This document shows positions 16,407 through 25,606 of a DNA stretch of 64,000 bases, one piece after another. The DNA is from Spirosoma sp. 48-14 (lineage in GTDB: Bacteria > Bacteroidota > Bacteroidia > Cytophagales > Spirosomataceae): assembly GCF_001898575.1 (NCBI RefSeq), contig NZ_MKUD01000070.1:174907-238906 (forward strand), given 5' to 3'. The notes beneath the pieces are model-generated. The model had not been told where the DNA came from and made no database searches. It saw only the letters and a list, made by a program, of their open reading frames with translations. The position numbers and the translations under genes were made by a program. The stretch's first letter is position 1; each line of letters opens with the position of its first letter.

Positions 16407-18647
16407 ATGAGTGCATTTACTGTTGACCTAACTAACTGCGAACGCGAACCAATCCATATACTCGGACACGTACAGTCGCATGGCTATTTACTGGCTATTC
16501 TGCCTGATACCTATTCCGTTGTTCATGCCAGCGATAACATTGTCGACCTGTTAGGCATACCAGCTACCGATCTGTTGGGGAAGTCGATCGATACGCTATT
16601 TTCGGGCACCGAACTATCGGCCAGTACCGTCATTGAGTTGCTGAATATTGGTCGGCGAAACCATTCGTGGGAAACGATCAACCCGCAACTGGTAACGCTG
16701 AACGACAGCGTCTGGAATTTGATCATTCATGAACACCAGGGGTTGATTATTCTGGAATGGGAATCGGCGGGTGATGAACGAAATACGGCTATCAATCAGC
16801 AGCTGATTGCGCAGTCGCTAACCGAAGTGCAGGCCAGCCGTACATTGTCCGATTTGTTACAGAATACCGCCCAGCGTATCAAAACCATTATCGGGTACGA
16901 TCGGGTCATGGTGTATCAGTTTAGCCCCGACTGGCATGGGCATGTAGTGGCTGAGGCTAAGGACGATCATCTTGAACCGTATTTAGGGCTGCACTATCCA
17001 GCGTCCGACATTCCTCGTCAGGCCCGAGAGCTGTACAAAATCAATCTGGTTCGATTAATTGCCGATGTAGGGAGTACTCCATCCCGGATTCTGTCGATTC
17101 CCGACTGGCCCATTGATCGACCGCTCGATCTGACGCATTCGGTGCTTCGGGCCGTCTCGCCCATTCATATCGAATACCTCAAAAATATGGGCGTTCAGGC
17201 ATCAATGAGCATCTCGCTTCTCTACCGGGGCGAATTGTGGGGCCTGATCTCATGCCATAATACAACGCCCCGCTTTGTCGATTATCCGGCTCGGCAGGCG
17301 GCCAAATTCGTAAGTCAGCTCTTATCGTCGGCCCTGGAGTTTCGGCGGAGTGAGGAAGATAAAACCAATCTGCTGCAATTCACTCAGAATGCACAGCGAC
17401 TTCATGAGCAACTGCTGCTGACCGACGATGTGGCCAGGGCATTGACCAAGTTTCCGGTTACCGCGCTCGATGTGACCAATGCGACAGGAGTCGTGTTGTT
17501 GTTTAACGACAAAATTTACCAGCTTGGCCAAACCCCCAGCGAAGCGCAGCTTTGGGATCTTGGGCAGTGGCTGACAACAACCAATACCGAAACCTTTCTG
17601 GAAACCAACAATCTGGCCAGTTTATACCCACCCGCTGAGGCATTTCGGGAAGTGGGGGCAGGGATGCTGGCCATTGCCCTGTCGCGCGAGCTGAAGGAAT
17701 ATGTGCTCTGGTTCAAACCCGAACGAATTCGGGAAGTGACGTGGGCCGGTAACCCCGATAAACCCGTAACGGTTGGTGGCGATGGGCAGCTTCGGCTAAG
17801 CCCCCGCAAGAGCTTCGAAGCCTGGACAGAAATTGTACGAAACACATCAAATCACTGGACCGAAACGGAAATCGGTACCGTGGTGAAGCTGCGGGAAGAT
17901 ATTCTGCAGGTGCTGACAAAACAGGCCAACGCCATCCGAATCCTGAATCAGCGGCTTCAGGTAGCCTACGAAGAACTGGACGCATTCAGCTACACGGTCT
18001 CGCACGATCTGCGAACTCCTTTGTCGTCTATCCGGTGTTATTCAGAAATTTTGCTGGAAGAGCACGGAAAAGACTTTGACGAAGATGCGCAGGCGCTCTT
18101 CCAGAAAATTATTGATTCTACCGAGCGTATGCGGAGCCTGATCCGGCATATTCTTTATTACTCGCGGATGGGCCGTACGGACCTGGATACGCAGTCGATC
18201 GATATGCGCCAGTTGCTGGAGGGAATTCGGGAAGAGCTGCTGGTGACCGCTAAAGGCCGTTCGTTGCGGATTGATATTGGCGATACTCCGCCGATCAACG
18301 CCGACTCGACTATGGCGCTTCAGCTATTTACTAACCTGATTGGTAATGCAGTGAAGTATACACAGCATAAAACCGATGCATTGATTCGGATAAACGGCCA
18401 ACAAACTGACGATGAAGTTGTTTATACTATCGAAGACAATGGGATAGGATTTGATATGAAACAGGCCGGTAAGATGTTCGATTTGTTTAAACGCCTGGAA
18501 AACGCACGAAACTACGAAGGGTCGGGTGTTGGATTGGCAATTGTAAAACGGATTATCAATCGACATCAGGGGAAAATCTGGTTCCGCAGTGAACCCGATC
18601 GAGGGGCCAACTTTTCAGTTTCATTTCCTGCTGTACCTTTAGTATAA
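16407..18647 (+). CDS. bphP: Bacteriophytochrome sensor histidine kinase
   Basis: 746 residues, cytoplasmic red/far-red photoreceptor. PAS (about 15-115) is preceded by the N-terminal biliverdin-attaching Cys11 in TNCEREPIHILG. GAF (about 140-310) contains PASDIP (about 198-203), the bilin-contact histidines in SPIHIEYLKNMGV (His254) and LISCHN (His284). PHY (about 330-490) contains the tongue motif PRKSF (466-470). A HisKA domain with His533 (YTVSHDLRTPLSS) and a HATPase with NAVKYT, DNGIGFD and GVGLAIVKRI follow. All residues expected for a working light-regulated kinase are present. The next two genes encode its likely response regulator and the enzyme that makes its chromophore. Confidence 0.96.
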   Translation: MSAFTVDLTNCEREPIHILGHVQSHGYLLAILPDTYSVVHASDNIVDLLGIPATDLLGKSIDTLFSGTELSASTVIELLNIGRRNHSWETINPQLVTLNDSVWNLIIHEHQGLIILEWESAGDERNTAINQQLIAQSLTEVQASRTLSDLLQNTAQRIKTIIGYDRVMVYQFSPDWHGHVVAEAKDDHLEPYLGLHYPASDIPRQARELYKINLVRLIADVGSTPSRILSIPDWPIDRPLDLTHSVLRAVSPIHIEYLKNMGVQASMSISLLYRGELWGLISCHNTTPRFVDYPARQAAKFVSQLLSSALEFRRSEEDKTNLLQFTQNAQRLHEQLLLTDDVARALTKFPVTALDVTNATGVVLLFNDKIYQLGQTPSEAQLWDLGQWLTTTNTETFLETNNLASLYPPAEAFREVGAGMLAIALSRELKEYVLWFKPERIREVTWAGNPDKPVTVGGDGQLRLSPRKSFEAWTEIVRNTSNHWTETEIGTVVKLREDILQVLTKQANAIRILNQRLQVAYEELDAFSYTVSHDLRTPLSSIRCYSEILLEEHGKDFDEDAQALFQKIIDSTERMRSLIRHILYYSRMGRTDLDTQSIDMRQLLEGIREELLVTAKGRSLRIDIGDTPPINADSTMALQLFTNLIGNAVKYTQHKTDALIRINGQQTDDEVVYTIEDNGIGFDMKQAGKMFDLFKRLENARNYEGSGVGLAIVKRIINRHQGKIWFRSEPDRGANFSVSFPAVPLV

Positions 18648-18655
18648 GTTGTTGT

Positions 18656-19087
18656 ATGGCAGATGTTTTGTATATAGAAGACGATCCGAATGATGCGGAT
18701 ATATTTGGCCGGTTGATGCAGAAGCTGGATCGGCACATTACCTATGTGGTCTTGTCCAGTGGCACCGAGGCTATCAATTATTTGCTGGGAAAAGGTTCGT
18801 ATCAGTCATTCAGGCCTCAATTGCCAAAGCTGGTTTTGATGGACCTGAATCTGGATGGTATCAGTGGGTTTGATATTATTGAGCAGGCTCGGGCTATCGA
18901 CCGAACCCGGTTTCTGCCCATCGTTGCTTTTAGTACGTCGGATAGTCCCAGAGATATCCGATCGGCGTATGAGGCAGGGGTAAACGCCTATGTAGTAAAG
19001 CCGGGAAGTTATCCGGCTACTCGAACGCTTATTGACCAATTGTGTGATTTCTGGCTGAATAAAAATACCCGAATCGATTTTGCATGA
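18656..19087 (+). CDS. Single-domain response regulator (Rcp1-like), partner of BphP
   Basis: 143 residues, receiver domain only. Acidic pocket Glu8-Asp9-Asp10 (LYIEDDPNDADIF), phospho-acceptor Asp63 (LMDLNLDGISGFD), Ser/Thr in FSTSD and Lys115 (VVKPGSY). The long beta4/alpha4 region and the N-x-D-A-x-x-F start match the Rcp1 type that accepts phosphate from phytochromes. With no output domain, it must act by binding another protein or by further phosphotransfer. It starts eight bases after bphP and overlaps the heme oxygenase start by four bases, so it lies in the middle of a coupled operon. Confidence 0.92.
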   Translation: MADVLYIEDDPNDADIFGRLMQKLDRHITYVVLSSGTEAINYLLGKGSYQSFRPQLPKLVLMDLNLDGISGFDIIEQARAIDRTRFLPIVAFSTSDSPRDIRSAYEAGVNAYVVKPGSYPATRTLIDQLCDFWLNKNTRIDFA

Positions 19088-19683
19088 TGACGTTGCTGGA
19101 ACGACTGCGGTACGAAACTCAACCGCTGCATCGCCAAACGGAGACGTTATTTTACACCGACGACTTACAGAATGGCTCACTTTCAATTGATCAATACACC
19201 CATTTACTGCTCACTCACCTGCGTTTCCATCAGGAGTTAGAAGCGGCTATTGATGGTTATCCGGATTTTTTTCAGGACTATAATCCCGATACGCGCCGAA
19301 AAACAGCCTGGCTTCTTGCCGATCTGGAACGTCTGAATGAACCCGTTCTCGCTATCAAATCGGACTTGTTTCGCGGGTGGACACCCGTTTCCTTATTGGG
19401 AGCGGCTTATGTAGGGGAGGGGTCTATGCTGGGAGGTACTGTAATCTGGAAATGGTTACAGAACAACACAGCTATTCAGCCCTTGCTGACCCATGCCCGA
19501 TTTTTTCAGGGATATAGATCGGTTACGGGCGTTAACTGGAAGCAATTTGGCACTTTTCTGACTTCAGCCGGAGAAAACCATGTCGATGATGTGGTGGAGG
19601 GTGCTAAGCAGGCTTTCGTCAACTACCAGACCATTTTTCGCTCGCTCTCAGCCAATCGTTTGACTAGCCAGTGTAGTTTCTGA
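19084..19683 (+). CDS. bphO: Biliverdin-producing heme oxygenase
   Basis: 199 residues, the size of the bacterial enzymes. It opens heme to biliverdin IXalpha, iron and CO, supplying the chromophore for the bacteriophytochrome two genes upstream. The proximal heme ligand is His16 in TQPLHRQTE, and the distal helix glycines lie in YVGEGSMLGGTVIWKWL. Adjacent ATG codons at 19084 and 19087 are both possible; the first overlaps the regulator stop as ATGA. It is the third gene of the bphP operon. The reductant partner is not encoded here. Confidence 0.93.
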   Translation: MMTLLERLRYETQPLHRQTETLFYTDDLQNGSLSIDQYTHLLLTHLRFHQELEAAIDGYPDFFQDYNPDTRRKTAWLLADLERLNEPVLAIKSDLFRGWTPVSLLGAAYVGEGSMLGGTVIWKWLQNNTAIQPLLTHARFFQGYRSVTGVNWKQFGTFLTSAGENHVDDVVEGAKQAFVNYQTIFRSLSANRLTSQCSF

Positions 19684-19692
19684 ATCAACTAC

Positions 19693-21729
19693 TTATAAGG
19701 TAGCCATCGGTAGAAAAACCTTGAACGTGGAACCCTGCTGAGGCTGACTGCTAACGTCAATCGCGCCACCGTGGCTTTCGGCAACCCGTTGGCAAATAGC
19801 CAGCCCGATACCAGTGCCAGTATAAGACCCGGTGTCGTGCAGGCGTTGGAAAGGGGTAAAAATCCGGTCTTTATAGCGCTCATCGAAGCCGATTCCATTA
19901 TCGATGATCCTAATCAGCCAGAACGAACTGGCTGACTGATCCTGTAACCGGGCAGGGAGTTCGTCGGCGGTAGCTTCCCGCGCTGATACCTGAATACTGG
20001 GTTTTCGGTCGGCCGGGACGAATTTCAACGCATTGGCAATCAGGTTCTGGAACAGTTGCCGTAAGCGGGATGAACTACCGAGCACCGTTGGTAAATCGTC
20101 GACAGTTACGGTAGCCTGTTTTTCGGTGATACTCATTTCCAGATCGCTGACAACGTCTTCGAGCACATCGGTAAGCTGAACCGTAGCAAATGGCTCCCGC
20201 TGGGTACTCAGCTTTGAATAGGTAAGTAAATCTTTGATGAGCAGTTGCATTCGTTGTGCTGATCGCTGAATCCGGTAAATCATGTCCGATTCGCCATCGG
20301 ACAGGTTATCGGCAAACTGTGTTTTGAGCAGATCACTGAACGATTGAATACGCCGGAGCGGTTCCTGTAAATCGTGCGATGCAATATGGGCAAACTGCTG
20401 AAGATTTTCGTTGGACCGTTTAAGCTCTGCATTCGCTGTTTTGAGTTCGAGGGCTTGCTGTTGGGCGGCCAGTTCCGTCTTTTTGCGCTCGGTTATGTTG
20501 TTGTAAGTCACTACTAGTCCATCCTCACCTTGTTTAACCGCCGACACTTCGAACCAGCCTTCCAGTCCAAACTCATCCCGATAATACTGAGTGCTTTCGC
20601 CTGCCTGACCCGTTTCAACAACGCGTACGTATAGGTCGAAAAACCCGTTCTCTTTATTCCCCGGAAAGACCGTCAGCAGTCTACGACCAATGATCTGTTC
20701 GGGTTCCATAAAGTTACTGCGTATAACGGCCTGATTCGCCATATCCATCATGAAATCGATAATCTGGCCGCTCTCGTCCCGAATGGCTGTCATGGCGATA
20801 ATGCTATTCAGCGAAGCATCCAGAATCGTTCGTAAATGATGGGCTTGTCGTTCCAGATTTTGCGTTTGCTCAACGACGAGTTGATGCAGGACTGCTTCAT
20901 TGCGTTTGCTGTCGGTAATGTCGATCACCGTGCCGATAAATTCCTGGGCAACACCCTCTTTGCTGAAAAGAGCCTGCCCATTGGCCCTGATCCAGCGAAG
21001 CTGCCCATCTTCGATACCAACAGTTCGGTATTCGATGTCATAACGACCTGAACTGCCTGGCCGTAGGGCTTCCTGTACGGCCTGGTTGGTAGGCTCCCGA
21101 TCATCGGGGTGCAGTCCCTGCAAGAAAACCCCGTAATCGACATGGGCCGATGGCGAAAGCCCGAACAGCTCTTTGCAACGATCCGACCAGATCAGGGTTT
21201 GGGTGAGAGGATTAAAATCCCAGGTACCGAGCTGGGCGGAATCTATAGCAAGCCGAAGTCGATCCTCGGCTAATTGAGAACGCAGCTCTGCTTTTTTGCG
21301 CTCAGTCAGGTCGATCAGTATGCCCGAAAAGGTAAGCGGTTGATGGTGCTCATTGTAAGTTGATTGTCCACGAGCCAATACCCATTTGTTCTCCTGATTT
21401 GCGCTTAAAATGCGATATTCGGCTTCATAAGTCCCGCCTAGTCGAATCGACTCGTCAATTTGTTGTAAAACCCGGTCGCGATCGTCGGGGTGAATGTTGT
21501 CGGTAAAGGTACTGAGTGGGAGCCCATCTCTTGAGGCCTGCGTATCGGCTACATCGAACATCCGCAGCAGGTTAGGGTCGCCATATAGTTTATCATTGCC
21601 TATGTCCCAAAACCAGGTGGCAATAAGTCCAATGCTCAATGCCGTCTGGAACTGGTCGTACGATCGTCGCAATAAAGACTCTTCATCTGACAGCAAGGGT
21701 GAAAATTGAGCAGCGATCGGCTGATTCAT
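19693..21729 (-). CDS. Cytoplasmic multi-PAS sensor histidine kinase
   Basis: 678 residues, no membrane helices. Three PAS/PAC units: about 25-150 (ends FSGILIDLTERKKAEL), about 155-285 (ends EFIGTVIDITDSKRNEA) and about 300-425 (ends VVTYNNITERKKTEL). A coiled segment follows, then HisKA with the His in FAHIASHDLQEPLRRIQSF and a HATPase with QNLIANALKFV, DNGIGFDERYKDRIF and GTGIGLAIC. The SHDLQEPLR form of the H box is typical of phytochrome-related kinases. No response regulator is adjacent on its strand. Its stop is nine bases from the heme oxygenase stop, and it could share the Rcp1-like regulator. Its ligand is unknown. Confidence 0.93.
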   Translation of the reverse strand: MNQPIAAQFSPLLSDEESLLRRSYDQFQTALSIGLIATWFWDIGNDKLYGDPNLLRMFDVADTQASRDGLPLSTFTDNIHPDDRDRVLQQIDESIRLGGTYEAEYRILSANQENKWVLARGQSTYNEHHQPLTFSGILIDLTERKKAELRSQLAEDRLRLAIDSAQLGTWDFNPLTQTLIWSDRCKELFGLSPSAHVDYGVFLQGLHPDDREPTNQAVQEALRPGSSGRYDIEYRTVGIEDGQLRWIRANGQALFSKEGVAQEFIGTVIDITDSKRNEAVLHQLVVEQTQNLERQAHHLRTILDASLNSIIAMTAIRDESGQIIDFMMDMANQAVIRSNFMEPEQIIGRRLLTVFPGNKENGFFDLYVRVVETGQAGESTQYYRDEFGLEGWFEVSAVKQGEDGLVVTYNNITERKKTELAAQQQALELKTANAELKRSNENLQQFAHIASHDLQEPLRRIQSFSDLLKTQFADNLSDGESDMIYRIQRSAQRMQLLIKDLLTYSKLSTQREPFATVQLTDVLEDVVSDLEMSITEKQATVTVDDLPTVLGSSSRLRQLFQNLIANALKFVPADRKPSIQVSAREATADELPARLQDQSASSFWLIRIIDNGIGFDERYKDRIFTPFQRLHDTGSYTGTGIGLAICQRVAESHGGAIDVSSQPQQGSTFKVFLPMATL

Positions 21730-21876
21730 ACGTTGAAATAAGCTGAAAATAGGGTAAGTGCGGAGCGCTATGATACATAAACCAACTTCCTGTAAGACTG
21801 TTCAGAGGAATAGGCTTTGCTGAATAGGCTGAATCAATCTGGTTCGGAAAAAGGCTTAGTAACGGGACTGCTCAAC

Positions 21877-22431
21877 TTACTGGATTGGTGGAGAGGGTGG
21901 TGTTTTGGGGCTTTTTTGTTTGGGGCTTTCTGAAGGTGAAGTAGCCGTGTTGTGGTTCGTAAGCCGACTGGCTTTTAGCTGATGAAAATCCTCTACCTTT
22001 TCCTGATGAATTTCGTTCGCTTCTTCAATCGAGTGCGAAATAGAGAGGCTGGTTTCTGATTTGGCTCGTTCGGCTAATTCGCCAAAAAAACGGTGCAGCG
22101 CCCGAATTTCTTCTTCCGACAAATCCTCTACGTTCAATAGTCTATTGCTGGCTTTGCGGTTGACGGCGATCAGTTCATTCAGTTTGACCTGCATAGCCAG
22201 TGAGTCTTTATTCTGCGATTTCTGAATCAGAAAAACCATCAGAAACGTAATGATTGTGGTGCTGGTATTGATCACCAGTTGCCAGGTGTCGGAATAGCCG
22301 AAAATAGGTCCGGTAATAATCCAGATAATGATGGTAAGTAGGGCGAGCAGGAAAGCCATGGACGAGCCTGTGGCCTGTGTAGCTTTGGAAGCAAACCGTT
22401 CGAACGGCCCAGCGTTTGGGTTGGTGAACAT
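21877..22431 (-). CDS. Low-affinity iron permease family membrane protein
   Basis: 184 residues. It starts FERFASKATQATGSSMAFLLAL; two membrane helices (about 23-43 and 48-69) are followed by the family mark FLIQKSQNKDSLAMQVKLNELI and then a charged, helical cytoplasmic tail. This is the PF04120 pattern, named after yeast Fet4, although the bacterial members are much shorter and their iron-transport role is not demonstrated. The last 25 residues are Pro/Ser/Lys rich and probably disordered. Confidence 0.85.
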   Translation of the reverse strand: MFTNPNAGPFERFASKATQATGSSMAFLLALLTIIIWIITGPIFGYSDTWQLVINTSTTIITFLMVFLIQKSQNKDSLAMQVKLNELIAVNRKASNRLLNVEDLSEEEIRALHRFFGELAERAKSETSLSISHSIEEANEIHQEKVEDFHQLKASRLTNHNTATSPSESPKQKSPKTPPSPPIQ

Positions 22432-22573
22432 AAGACGAGCGAATTAAACACGGAAGTTCCGTCTAAATCACGGATTCACTGCGCTGAGGAGGATTAAAAT
22501 TACGCATCAGTCTGGGGAATCTGTTGATAAACGACCTTGCTTGTCCGGTTGATGCCTAAAAACAGGCTATCCC

Positions 22574-23980
22574 TTACGGATTCATCGTTCTTAATTCGCT
22601 CTCGTATTGGTCGGTAGGCCAGCCAGCTTTTTGCGCGTCGGCGATAGCTTGTTTCTGGTAGGTAAGGGCTTCCTGCTTGCGTCCCAGTTTATGGAGCAGT
22701 TGCGCGTAGGTATGCAGCGATTCGTGTGACCGATAGAGAACCAGCGACCGTTCGATCCAGGGAATTGCCATCTGCCAGTTGGCTGTCGAATGGCCTTGCT
22801 GGTGATACGTGTCGGCTAGCTCATAGAGCGAGTGGGCCACTTTCCACGACATCATCTGGTCGTTCATCGGCTTGCCCGCCAGAGTACTGGATAATCGGTT
22901 CTTTATCGAATCGGGCATAAATCGCATCATATTCTTGAGCCGTATTGAAGCGAGCGAATCGGACGTATGCAGTTCGGCGACCGACTGGGCCATAAGGGGG
23001 TGAGCCTCGGATTCCGCGATTGGCTGGTAACGGGTAAAGTTTCTGGTCTGCTTGAAAAACGTCAGTCGGTAGTGTGTAGCGGCTTCCTGTTTTACTAACT
23101 CTGTTCGCTGCATGAATGGATTGGCCGAAGCGGTGTTGCGTTCACTGTTGACAATTACTTTTTCCAGCAGCGTTTCATCATTGGTCGAAACGGCCTGTTT
23201 ATAATCACTATCGAGCGTACGAAGAATGGCTTTCAATACGGTTGTCGCCAGGTTTCGTTTGACTGGGTCAGCCGAGAGAGCCGGTGGCCGGTTCCGGACT
23301 AAAAAATCGAAGGCCTGAGAATCAGTCGTCTGGAGATTATTGGCTATAAAAGCTATGGTTTCGGGAGCGGTGCGGTCGGAGTCCGACAGGGTCGTCAGAT
23401 ACGCATCCAGCACATCGCTTGTAGGCCGGCCAAGCGCCTGACGCATCATCAGGTATTTCTTGAGAAATTCGGCATCACGTCGGCCGTTGGCAAAATCCTT
23501 ATCCCCTTTGGCAAGGGTTGCTTTCAACGCAGGAATGCGCAACACATGATCTACCTGATCGAGCATCCCATTGATGCCGCCATAACCTATCGCCCGATGA
23601 ATCAACGCGCCATCGGGAGCGATGTACAAGGCTGTCGGATAGCTGGCTACCGCATATAATTTGGCAACGTCGATACCCTCACCTTTTTCGGCATCCAACT
23701 GGTAATTAATGAAGTGGACATTGAATGTAGACCCGATTTTAGGATTTGGAAAGGCTTCTTTAGCCATGCGTTTACAGGGAGGGCACCAGGTCGTATACAC
23801 ATCGACGAATATCGGTTTGTGTTGCCGCTTCGCTTCAGCCAGTACCTGCTGCCAGGAGCCTTTGAAGAAGCGAATACCGCCTGATGGGTCGTCGGAAGTA
23901 AGTGGCCTGCCCTGAATGGTTATGCAAATAGTTAAAGCCAGAAACGGACAGAGAACCAATCGGAAAAAGGTCGGTCGCAT
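22574..23980 (-). CDS. Exported thioredoxin-fold protein with C-terminal TPR-like helices
   Basis: 468 residues with a signal peptide (1-25). A thioredoxin domain (about 35-150) carries the CxxC active site in VDVYTTWCPPCKRM and the cis-Pro region VASYPTALYI. The CPPC dipeptide pair is unusual compared with CGPC or CPHC. The remaining 300 residues are helical, and the last 100 resemble tetratricopeptide repeats (WMAIPWIERSLVLYRSHESL..YAQLLHKLGRKQEAL). Such proteins are common in Bacteroidota envelopes, where they are thought to act in disulfide exchange or cytochrome assembly. No cytochrome genes are close. Single gene. Confidence 0.85.
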   Translation of the reverse strand: MRPTFFRLVLCPFLALTICITIQGRPLTSDDPSGGIRFFKGSWQQVLAEAKRQHKPIFVDVYTTWCPPCKRMAKEAFPNPKIGSTFNVHFINYQLDAEKGEGIDVAKLYAVASYPTALYIAPDGALIHRAIGYGGINGMLDQVDHVLRIPALKATLAKGDKDFANGRRDAEFLKKYLMMRQALGRPTSDVLDAYLTTLSDSDRTAPETIAFIANNLQTTDSQAFDFLVRNRPPALSADPVKRNLATTVLKAILRTLDSDYKQAVSTNDETLLEKVIVNSERNTASANPFMQRTELVKQEAATHYRLTFFKQTRNFTRYQPIAESEAHPLMAQSVAELHTSDSLASIRLKNMMRFMPDSIKNRLSSTLAGKPMNDQMMSWKVAHSLYELADTYHQQGHSTANWQMAIPWIERSLVLYRSHESLHTYAQLLHKLGRKQEALTYQKQAIADAQKAGWPTDQYESELRTMNP

Positions 23981-24263
23981 ATCAACAATGGTGAGGTTTA
24001 TGACTTGACGTCAACTTGACTCAGTAAATAACCAGGTTTTCGTTTGAAAGTCGACAAAAAACGATGCGTTTCGCTGTAGCCGAGTCTGTACAGTAATTCT
24101 GATTCTGCGTAATCGTATTCATGAAACGAAGCCATACCGAACCCTGGCTTGACCAAATTGGAAAAGTACCAATCCTTGCTATAAGTTTAGCTGAAACTTT
24201 TCAGAAAATAAAAAGACCAACCTTCTATACAGGCTGGTCTTTACGTTGGAAGCGGCTGGTTTC
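23981..24263. other. Intergenic region before the thioredoxin/TPR gene
   Basis: 283 bases with a terminator at its right end (24207-24242). A 48-codon frame on the plus strand (24121-24267) has no visible initiation signal and runs through that terminator, so it was not called. Nothing else is seen. Confidence 0.4.
24207..24242 (-). terminator. Rho-independent terminator after the 24264 gene
   Basis: On the minus strand AAAGACCAGCCT pairs with AGGTTGGTCTTT (one mismatch), followed by TTTATTTTC. It lies about 20 bases past the stop. Confidence 0.8.
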
Positions 24264-24611
24264 TTAATCCATCCACATAACTTTTTCGTAGGCGATTTCA
24301 TAGTCCATTTCCTGAAGTGGAATCAGCCCGGCAAAATGGCCTGTTTCGTCGGTCTTGATGGCATTCCAGCAGCCAGAGGCATCCCGCAATAGGAGTCGGT
24401 ATCCATAAAGTGGGTGTAGCGTGTTGCTGTCGGTGCGATGGTCCCAGCCAGTTTGTAATTCAATGGCAAAGCCAATGCGCTCCATCACATCATCCATTTG
24501 AGTCGTCAGGCTGTCGGTACCGTCTAATTCCTCGATCCAGAGTACCAGACCATCGGTACCCCAGTCGAAATGAAGCGGAGTAGGCGTCAGGTTGATTATT
24601 GAAGCGTTCAT
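24264..24611 (-). CDS. Conserved-looking hypothetical protein
   Basis: 115 residues, acidic and Trp-rich (seven Trp), with no signal peptide or membrane helix. It begins MNASIINLTPTPLHFDWGTD and ends EIAYEKVMWMD. I do not recognise a family. It has its own terminator and is separated from the RecE-like gene upstream by a long hairpin (24637-24717), so it could be a third gene of that operon under partial termination control, or independent. Codon use is like its neighbours. Confidence 0.7.
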   Translation of the reverse strand: MNASIINLTPTPLHFDWGTDGLVLWIEELDGTDSLTTQMDDVMERIGFAIELQTGWDHRTDSNTLHPLYGYRLLLRDASGCWNAIKTDETGHFAGLIPLQEMDYEIAYEKVMWMD

Positions 24612-24636
24612 AACGTTTTGTTGGTTTTCGGTTTTG

Positions 24637-24717
24637 CGGTATTCTATTTACGGCCTATAGGGGCTAACGCAGGAATTAGTCACGCTTCGGCCGCCACAGG
24701 CCGTAAACAGAATACCG
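24637..24717. repeat. Inverted repeat between the RecE-like gene and the 24264 gene
   Basis: The arms CGGTATTCTATTTACGGCCT and AGGCCGTAAACAGAATACCG are 24-25 bases with about two mismatches, enclosing a GC-rich loop. It fills nearly the whole gap between the two genes and ends 26 bases before the 24264 gene's ATG. Confidence 0.8.
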
Positions 24718-24727
24718 TGCACCAAGT

Positions 24728-25495
24728 TTAGGCACTCATACTCCAGGCGGGTGTTACCAGGGGTAAAGTCTGTTCTTCCCGCCATTTGCGAAGCCAGAAA
24801 CGATATTTTTTTCGGCCATAGTCCAGGAAACCGGGTATGGAACTCGCATCAACAGCGAACAGCCGGTGAGGACGTTGTTTCATGATACCAATGAACACAA
24901 ATCGAAACTGGCGCGTACTGGCCCACTCGCGATTGTCGGCGTGGCGAAGGCTGTCGATGTAAAAAGCAGCCTGCCGATCGTAATCGTAGGTGTAGCAGGA
25001 TTCCAGAAACTGAGCCTGCGACCGGGCCGACGTTGTTTTCAGGTCGATGATCAGCGCATTACGTCGTTTGAGGCTGGTATACACCATATCGAGCCGCGCT
25101 TTGCAGGCTATACCCGTTGCGGGGTCTGTCGATAAAATAATGCGTTCACGCTCCGAAAGTCGTAAATACCGTCGGCAAAACGTATCCTGCCGGATGGTCT
25201 TCATGAGCGTTTGTAGCTGTTTGCTTTGTGCCGGAGCCAGTTCGTCGGTAGGTAGTTGGCTGGCCGGATCAAGTAGATCGGGCAGGAGTTGGGCCATTAC
25301 CGTACCGACAGATTCAGGTTCGAGTAAGTGCTGATGAAAGGCACGTCCAAACACCTTCGTTTTCTCCGAAATAAACCGGGCCGATGGCGTAGACCAATAG
25401 CCGAGGTGCTCTTCTTTCAGGCGTGTCAGATCGGAGTTCGACACCCGTACGATCGAGCGATAGTAATCACCAGCGCCAACAGATTGACTAAGCAT
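24728..25495 (-). CDS. PD-(D/E)XK nuclease of the RecE/exonuclease VIII type
   Basis: 255 residues. Signature of the PDDEXK-like exodeoxyribonuclease VIII family: VSNSDLTRLK; then the helix KVFGRAFHQHLLEPE carrying the conserved His; CKARLDMVY (metal Asp); ALIIDLKTTSAR (D-x-K core); and YDYDRQAAFYID (Q/Y motif). RecE-type enzymes degrade one strand of double-stranded DNA ends to feed annealing by RecT. Here no RecT is recognisable. The upstream gene in the same direction (25607-26245) is unknown and could replace it. The genes lie opposite an HTH regulator, as in a reduced phage recombination module. Confidence 0.85.
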   Translation of the reverse strand: MLSQSVGAGDYYRSIVRVSNSDLTRLKEEHLGYWSTPSARFISEKTKVFGRAFHQHLLEPESVGTVMAQLLPDLLDPASQLPTDELAPAQSKQLQTLMKTIRQDTFCRRYLRLSERERIILSTDPATGIACKARLDMVYTSLKRRNALIIDLKTTSARSQAQFLESCYTYDYDRQAAFYIDSLRHADNREWASTRQFRFVFIGIMKQRPHRLFAVDASSIPGFLDYGRKKYRFWLRKWREEQTLPLVTPAWSMSA

Positions 25496-25531
25496 ACTAA
25501 ATGGATCTAAGTTGAGTATGTAGACTAGCTG

Positions 25532-25600
25532 AAAGGTGGTGTAGTGGACTGATTGACAGGCAATCGCCTGCTTTACTCACTTCACTACACCACCTTTTTT
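25532..25600. terminator. Hairpin with T tract between the 25607 gene and the RecE-like gene
   Basis: Arms AAAGGTGGTGTAGTG and CACTACACCACCTTT are a perfect 15-base match, with a smaller internal stem (CAGGC/GCCTG). The T tract follows on the plus strand; on the minus strand the stem follows the 25607 stop by a few bases. It may limit transcription into the nuclease gene. Confidence 0.65.
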
Positions 25601-25606
25601 CGAAAC

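Noticed and set aside
24121..24267. 48-codon ATG frame on the plus strand (starts MKRSHTEPWLDQ)
   Set aside because: It has no initiation signal, runs through the terminator of the opposite gene and overlaps its stop; most likely chance.
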